The notes below the pieces were generated by a model that made no database searches, was not told where the DNA came from, and worked only from the letters and a program-made list of their open reading frames with translations. Shown in pieces: positions 4,559 through 9,424 of a stretch of DNA of 9,424 nt (position 1 is the stretch's first letter; each line of letters opens with the position of its first letter). The position numbers and the translations under genes were made by a program. The DNA is from Actinomycetes bacterium. Lineage in GTDB: Bacteria; Actinomycetota; Acidimicrobiia; Acidimicrobiales; Microtrichaceae. Where the stretch lies: positions 1 to 9,424 of the forward strand of contig JAFAFZ010000268.1 of the NCBI GenBank assembly GCA_023423215.1, given 5' to 3'.

Positions 4559-4564
4559 ACGATA
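4559..4564 (-). promoter_or_regulatory. Probable -10 box of tRNA-Tyr
   Basis: TATCGT on the minus strand lies 13 bases before the tRNA 5' end, which would give a leader of 6-7 bases. The -35 region is poor. Confidence 0.4.
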
Positions 4565-4565
4565 G

Positions 4566-4595
4566 CGTTGCCGGCCACCCGGGACGAAAGCCGAT
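4566..4595. repeat. Possible decayed copy of the inverted repeat
   Basis: CGTTGCCG (4566-4573) and ACGAAAGCCGAT (4584-4595) both also occur in unit 2, in the same order, at 4328-4335 and 4366-4377. Here the interior is much shorter and the arms no longer pair well. It overlaps the region upstream of tRNA-Tyr. Chance similarity is possible. Confidence 0.3.
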
Positions 4596-4655
4596 CGGTG
4601 ACACTTCGGTCACGCGGCACCACCCCGTGCGACAGCCAGAAGGAGAACGGCACCC

Positions 4656-5144
4656 ATGCCCAGCTTCGACATCACCTCCGAGGTCGACCACCAGGAGATC
4701 CGGAATGCGGTCGACCAGGCGATGCGAGAGATCGTCAACCGCTTCGACTTCAAGAACACGAGCTCGACGATCGACCTGGACGACACCACGATCACGCTGC
4801 GCTCGGCCAGCACCGATCGCCTGACCGCCGTGCGCCAGGTCCTCGAGGAGAAGCTCGTCAAGCGCCAGGTCTCGCTCAAGGCGCTCGACTACCAGAAGGT
4901 CGAGGAGGCCTCGGGGAGCTCGGCACGCCAGGTGGTGAACCTGGTGGCGGGCATCAGCTCGGACAAGGCCAAGCAGCTCAACAAGTTCATCAAGGAGCTG
5001 GGCCTCAAGGGCACGCAGTCCCAGACCCAGGGCGAGCAGGTCCGGGTGACGGCGAAGAAGCGCGACGACCTGCAGGCCGTCATCGCCGCGTGCAAGGAGC
5101 ACGACTTCGGCATCCCGCTGCAGTTCGGCAACTTCCGCGACTGA
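4656..5144 (+). CDS. YajQ family nucleotide-binding protein (DUF520)
   Basis: This 162-residue cytoplasmic protein belongs to the YajQ family, made of two ferredoxin-like domains. Some members bind cyclic di-GMP and act as transcription co-regulators; E. coli YajQ has been reported to bind tRNA and nucleotides. The family marks are clear: MPSFDITSEVD at the start, RFDFKNTSSTIDLDD (29-43), the second-domain stretch ISSDKAKQLNKFIKELGLKG (100-119), QVRVTAKKRDDLQAVI (128-143), and the invariant end IPLQFGNFRD (153-162). Length is normal. The ATG has AAGGAG 10 bases before it. The gene stands alone: tRNA-Tyr runs away from it on the other strand, and htpX converges on it downstream across an inverted repeat and a G-rich stretch. 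Family assignment is secure. Whether this copy senses cyclic di-GMP cannot be judged from sequence. Confidence 0.93.
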   Translation: MPSFDITSEVDHQEIRNAVDQAMREIVNRFDFKNTSSTIDLDDTTITLRSASTDRLTAVRQVLEEKLVKRQVSLKALDYQKVEEASGSSARQVVNLVAGISSDKAKQLNKFIKELGLKGTQSQTQGEQVRVTAKKRDDLQAVIAACKEHDFGIPLQFGNFRD

Positions 5145-5164
5145 CGGTCGCCGCCCCGACGGGC

Positions 5165-5211
5165 CTTTGGCGTGGGTTGTGGTCGCTGGGCGAGCACGAG
5201 CAACGCCAAAG
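5165..5211. repeat. Inverted repeat unit 3 (CTTTGGCGT...ACGCCAAAG)
   Basis: Perfect 9-bp arms at 5165-5173 and 5203-5211 enclose 29 bases, 20 bases after the YajQ-family stop. The right side reads AGCAACGCCAAAGCC against AGCAACGAAAGCC in units 1 and 2: CC is added on the right and GG on the left, so pairing is kept. It lies between the convergent YajQ-family gene and htpX and probably serves both as a terminator. Confidence 0.6.
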
Positions 5212-5213
5212 CC

Positions 5214-5250
5214 GGGAGTTGGGAGTGCTGGGTCGGCGGGTGGTCGGGGG
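5214..5250 (+). other. G-quadruplex motif
   Basis: Five runs of at least three G (5214-5216, 5221-5223, 5230-5232, 5238-5240, 5246-5250) are separated by loops of 4, 6, 5 and 5 bases, meeting the standard G3+N1-7 rule. It directly follows inverted repeat 3, in the 3' untranslated region of the YajQ-family gene and opposite the htpX end. Confidence 0.5.
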
Positions 5251-5283
5251 CGGAGGTGGTCGGAGCGGGTCGGAACCCGGGGC

Positions 5284-6135
5284 TCAGACCCAGGCGTTGG
5301 CCCGCAGGCGCAGGATGCGCTCGGCGGCCGGCGGGTGCGTCGAGAACAGGTTGCCGATCGACCGCCCGCTGAGCGGGTTGACGATGTAGGCCGACGCCTC
5401 GGCCGGGTTCACCTGCGACGGGATGCGCTGCGCACCCGCCTCGAGCTTCTCGAGCGCCCGGGCGAGCGGCTCGCCGGTGCCCAGCAGCCGCGCCGCCGAG
5501 GCATCGGCCTCGAACTCGCGGCTGCGGCTGATGGACGCCCGGATGAGCCCTGCGGCGACCGGGGCGAGGATCATCATGAGCAGGGCCACCAGCGGATTGC
5601 CGTCGCGGTCGTCACGGCCGCCACCGCCACCACCGAAGATCAGCGCCCAGCGCGCCATGCTCGCCGCGAAGGTGATGCCCATCGCGATCGCCGCGGCGAC
5701 CGACCCGATGAGGATGTCGCGGTTGCGCACGTGCGAGAGCTCGTGGGCGAGCACACCCTGGATCTCGTCCCACGTCAGGACCTGGAGCAGCCCCTCGGTG
5801 ACGCAGACGGCCGCGTTCTCGGGGTTGCGGCCGGTGGCGAAGGCGTTCGGCTGCGGGCTGCGGGAGACGTAGAGCCGCGGCATCGGCAGGCCGGCCCGCA
5901 GGCAGAGGTCGCGCATGATGGCGTGGTACTGCGGCATCTGCTCGGCGCTGACCTCGACCGCGTTCGCCGAGCGGATGGCGAGGCGGTCCGAGAACCAGTA
6001 CGACCCGCCGCACATGACCAGCCCGGCGAGCAGGCCGATGGTCAGGCCGGTCGCACCCCCCAGGAGGTAGCCGACGGCCATGCAGAGCCCTCCGAGGCCT
6101 GCGAGCAACATCGTCGTCTTGAGGTTGTTCATCAT
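5284..6135 (-). CDS. htpX: Membrane zinc metalloprotease HtpX
   Basis: HtpX is an M48-family protease that cuts misfolded or damaged proteins of the cytoplasmic membrane, overlapping in role with FtsH. The 283-residue protein has two N-terminal membrane segments (about 8-24 and 28-46), the zinc motif HELSH (H131, E132, H135) in VLAHELSHVRNRD, two further membrane segments (about 142-163 and 183-203), and the third zinc ligand in SREFEAD (E207). PNAFATGRNPENAAVCVTEGLL (96-117) and the C-terminal FSTHPPAAERI (264-274) are also typical. A Gly-rich, charged loop (168-179) lies between the last two membrane segments. The ATG at 6135 is chosen; a second ATG follows at once and no good Shine-Dalgarno sequence is present. 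It appears to be a single-gene unit, with a hairpin of the upstream gene before it and the convergent YajQ-family gene after it. Confidence 0.95.
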   Translation of the reverse strand: MMNNLKTTMLLAGLGGLCMAVGYLLGGATGLTIGLLAGLVMCGGSYWFSDRLAIRSANAVEVSAEQMPQYHAIMRDLCLRAGLPMPRLYVSRSPQPNAFATGRNPENAAVCVTEGLLQVLTWDEIQGVLAHELSHVRNRDILIGSVAAAIAMGITFAASMARWALIFGGGGGGRDDRDGNPLVALLMMILAPVAAGLIRASISRSREFEADASAARLLGTGEPLARALEKLEAGAQRIPSQVNPAEASAYIVNPLSGRSIGNLFSTHPPAAERILRLRANAWV

Positions 6136-6267
6136 GTGGACGGCCCGCGTGTCGGGAGGAGGTCGGCGGCTGCGGGGAGGAGCCGGTCGGCTGCGGACCC
6201 CACGGTAGAGGCCGCTGCCGGGGCACCCACACCGCTCACCGCAAGGACTGAACCGGTGCTCAGCGCT

Positions 6268-6301
6268 GGCCCGACGGGCCGCGAGAACACCCCGAGGGGT
6301 G
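6268..6301 (-). terminator. Double hairpin after the HAD phosphatase gene
   Basis: Two small stems lie 25-58 bases after the stop on the minus strand: CACCC/GGGTG with a CGAG-type loop (6288-6301), followed by TTCTC, then GGCCC/GGGCC with a three-base loop (6268-6280). Together they probably end transcription before htpX. Confidence 0.45.
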
Positions 6302-6325
6302 CCACCGGGGCGCCGCCGGCCAGGG

Positions 6326-6823
6326 TCACTGGTAGTACCCCGAGTGGATGTAGACGCAGGGCACGCCCTCGCCGTGGAACATGCGCACGTTGCGGGGATC
6401 GTCCTCGAACGCGAGCCGCAGGTCGAAGTCGCGGGAGCGCAGCTCGCGCACCGTGCGCTGCTTGAACACGCGGGCGGCCATGTAGTCGCCGAACTCGCGC
6501 ATGATCAGCGCGTCCCAGCGCAGCTCGTAGCGGTCGAGCCAGCCGAGGGTCTGGGGCTGGACGCGCATCGGACGCGCGGTCAGCAGCACGATGCGGTGGT
6601 CCGCGTCGATGACGTCGAGCAGGCGGGCGACCTCGGCGATCAGCTCGTCGTCACCGCAGGCCTGGAAGAACGCGTCCCAGTCCGGGTACGGGTAGTCGAT
6701 GTAGTGCTGGCGCGTGCTCGCGTCCGAGAGCACGCCGTCCATGTCGAAGACGACGGTCGGCCCCGGATCGACCGGTTCGGTGCGCCACAGCCAGTTGGAG
6801 TGCAGGTGGTCCCAGGTCGGCAC
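6326..6823 (-). CDS. HAD phosphatase, polynucleotide-kinase 3'-phosphatase-like
   Basis: This 165-residue HAD-superfamily hydrolase removes phosphate through an aspartyl-phosphate intermediate. Motif I is VVFDMDGVLSD (24-34; nucleophile D27, acid D29), motif II is IVLLTAR (78-84; T82), motif III is K121 in ARVFKQRTV, and motif IV is AFEDDPRNV (138-146). The single small cap-less domain and the order W-D-A-L-I-M-R ... VFK ... LAFEDDPRNVRMF ... GVPCVYI resemble the C-terminal phosphatase of T4 polynucleotide kinase, so a nucleic-acid 3'-phosphate is a plausible substrate; this is inference. No kinase domain is attached. The GTG at 6823 is chosen because a TATCCT box lies 7 bases before it with no Shine-Dalgarno sequence. 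The frame stays open far upstream, but there it is antisense-like shadow inside the acetyl-CoA synthetase gene. It sits alone between that gene and htpX. Confidence 0.8.
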   Translation of the reverse strand: MPTWDHLHSNWLWRTEPVDPGPTVVFDMDGVLSDASTRQHYIDYPYPDWDAFFQACGDDELIAEVARLLDVIDADHRIVLLTARPMRVQPQTLGWLDRYELRWDALIMREFGDYMAARVFKQRTVRELRSRDFDLRLAFEDDPRNVRMFHGEGVPCVYIHSGYYQ

Positions 6824-6830
6824 GGCGAGC

Positions 6831-6836
6831 AGGATA
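6831..6836 (-). promoter_or_regulatory. -10 box of the leaderless HAD-gene promoter
   Basis: TATCCT on the minus strand is followed by 7 bases and the GTG start at 6823, which would place the transcript start at the start codon. No clear -35 box was found. Confidence 0.45.
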
Positions 6837-6859
6837 CCCGTGCCGCCGGGCGGGACCCG

Positions 6860-6876
6860 AGGCGGCAGGTCCGCCT
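6860..6876 (-). terminator. Hairpin after the acetyl-CoA synthetase gene
   Basis: AGGCGG/CCGCCT with a five-base loop lies 35-52 bases after the stop codon on the minus strand. It has no T-run. It is a candidate terminator ahead of the HAD-gene promoter. Confidence 0.35.
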
Positions 6877-6911
6877 GAGGGGCCCCCGGTGTCGGCCAGG
6901 ACCGGAGCGGC

Positions 6912-8897
<1,986 letters not shown>

Positions 8898-8915
8898 CGG
8901 TGTCCCCCCTCTGGA

Positions 8916-8945
8916 TCGGCCCGTCGTGCCGGGTCGGCCCGTCGT
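8916..8945. repeat. Tandem 12-base direct repeat in the acsA leader
   Basis: TCGGCCCGTCGT occurs at 8916-8927 and again at 8934-8945, a period of 18 bases, in the untranslated region before the acsA start. It may be a regulator site or a leader RNA element; two copies are too few to say. Confidence 0.4.
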
Positions 8946-8985
8946 CCTGCACTGGCCCCACGTCGCTGCGGGCGGGCCGGGGCCG

Positions 8986-8991
8986 ATGCTA
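8986..8991 (-). promoter_or_regulatory. Possible -10 box of acsA
   Basis: TAGCAT on the minus strand lies about 89 bases before the acsA start and would give a leader of about 80 bases containing the tandem repeat. No good -35 box was seen. Confidence 0.35.
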
Positions 8992-8997
8992 GACCCG

Positions 8998-9025
8998 CCG
9001 CGTGCGGGAGGATCCGCCCACGCGG
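8998..9025 (-). terminator. Hairpin after the MidA-family gene
   Basis: CCGCGTG/CACGCGG arms enclose 14 bases that can pair further, starting 5 bases after the stop codon at 9030. There is no T-run. Confidence 0.4.
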
Positions 9026-9029
9026 AGGG

Positions 9030-9424
9030 TCAGATCCGCCACTCCACGACCTGGAAGGCGCCGAGTCCGGCCGGGTCGGTGAGCGCCTCGGCCTCGGGGA
9101 CGCGGCTCGCCGCACGGATCGCGGCCAGGTCCGGCGCGGCGGCAGCGGCCCGCCAGGTGCGCCGGCCCTCGTCGACCAGCTCGTCCAGGCCGAGACCCCG
9201 CAGCCAGTCGGCCTGGGTCGTCACCGTCGCCCCGGGCACCCTCGTCAGCAGCTGGTCGATCGCGACCTCGCAGGTGACGTCCTGATCGCCGACGTCGCGG
9301 AGGGGCGTGGCGCCGCGGTCGTGGCCCCGGTACGTGCGCAGCCACTCCGCCGGCGGACGGGCCGCGAGCTCGGCGGTCGTCGCGGCGTAGTCGAGCACGA
9401 GGACCGAGCCCCGCTGCACCACGT
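9030..9424 (-). CDS. MidA-family SAM-dependent methyltransferase, C-terminal part
   Basis: Only the last 131 codons are present; the frame stays open to the window edge, so the N-terminal SAM-binding part lies beyond base 9424. The visible portion begins with the strand RGSVLVLDYA, continues LRTYRGH and then GDQDVTCEVAIDQL, and has TTQADWLRGLGLDEL. These match the second half of the MidA/NDUFAF7 (DUF185) family, where DYG, L-R-x-Y-x-x-H and D-(I/L)-T-x-x-V are conserved. NDUFAF7 in mitochondria methylates an arginine of a complex I subunit; the bacterial substrate is generally not known. The Thr-Cys-Glu-Val in place of the commoner Thr-Ala-x-Val is a small difference. The GTG at 9422 is very unlikely to be the true start. 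It is upstream of acsA on the same strand but separated from it by a hairpin and a promoter candidate. Confidence 0.75.
   Translation of the reverse strand, partial: VVQRGSVLVLDYAATTAELAARPPAEWLRTYRGHDRGATPLRDVGDQDVTCEVAIDQLLTRVPGATVTTQADWLRGLGLDELVDEGRRTWRAAAAAPDLAAIRAASRVPEAEALTDPAGLGAFQVVEWRI

Noticed and set aside
5167..6465. A 432-codon plus-strand frame opposite htpX.
   Set aside because: It is antisense to a protein with an intact HELSH motif, has no domain features, and starts within an inverted repeat.

Overview
The window is about 9.4 kb of GC-rich DNA. Its gene content and order point to an actinobacterium: tRNA-Thr, tRNA-Met, rpmG, tRNA-Trp and secE lie in a row on the minus strand, and several genes have a TANNNT box 6-8 bases before a start codon with no Shine-Dalgarno sequence, the usual look of leaderless actinobacterial transcripts. 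The proteins fit a deep lineage such as Acidimicrobiia, but that placement is an inference from style and not from a search.

Layout. (1) 1-2250, minus strand: a translation and secretion block. Reading along the minus strand: a good promoter, tRNA-Thr, tRNA-Met and rpmG (ribosomal protein L33), a strong hairpin, an ECF sigma factor overlapping a zinc-finger membrane anti-sigma factor, a hairpin on the anti-sigma stop codon, tRNA-Trp, another strong hairpin, then secE. nusG would be expected next, outside the window. (2) 2299-4195, plus strand: a membrane-anchored SMC/RecF-like protein whose Walker A and signature motifs have decayed while Walker B and the D-loop remain, then a Pat/MnaT-type N-acetyltransferase with its own leaderless promoter. 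(3) 4196-4655: two near-identical inverted repeats, then tRNA-Tyr on the minus strand with its own terminator and promoter. (4) 4656-5144, plus strand: a YajQ-family protein. (5) 5145-5283: a third inverted repeat of the same design and a G-quadruplex motif between convergent genes. (6) 5284-9424, minus strand: htpX protease, a small HAD phosphatase resembling the 3'-phosphatase half of polynucleotide kinase, acetyl-CoA synthetase, and the C-terminal part of a MidA-family methyltransferase cut by the window edge.

Most genes are housekeeping and appear to form separate short transcription units. No mobile element, CRISPR array, integrase or phage gene is visible, and no stretch above 300 bases lacks a gene. 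The items most worth a second look are the pseudo-ATPase-like membrane protein (2299-3612), the covarying inverted-repeat family placed between convergent transcription units (4242-4371 and 5165-5211), and the sigma/anti-sigma pair lodged inside the rpmG-secE block.
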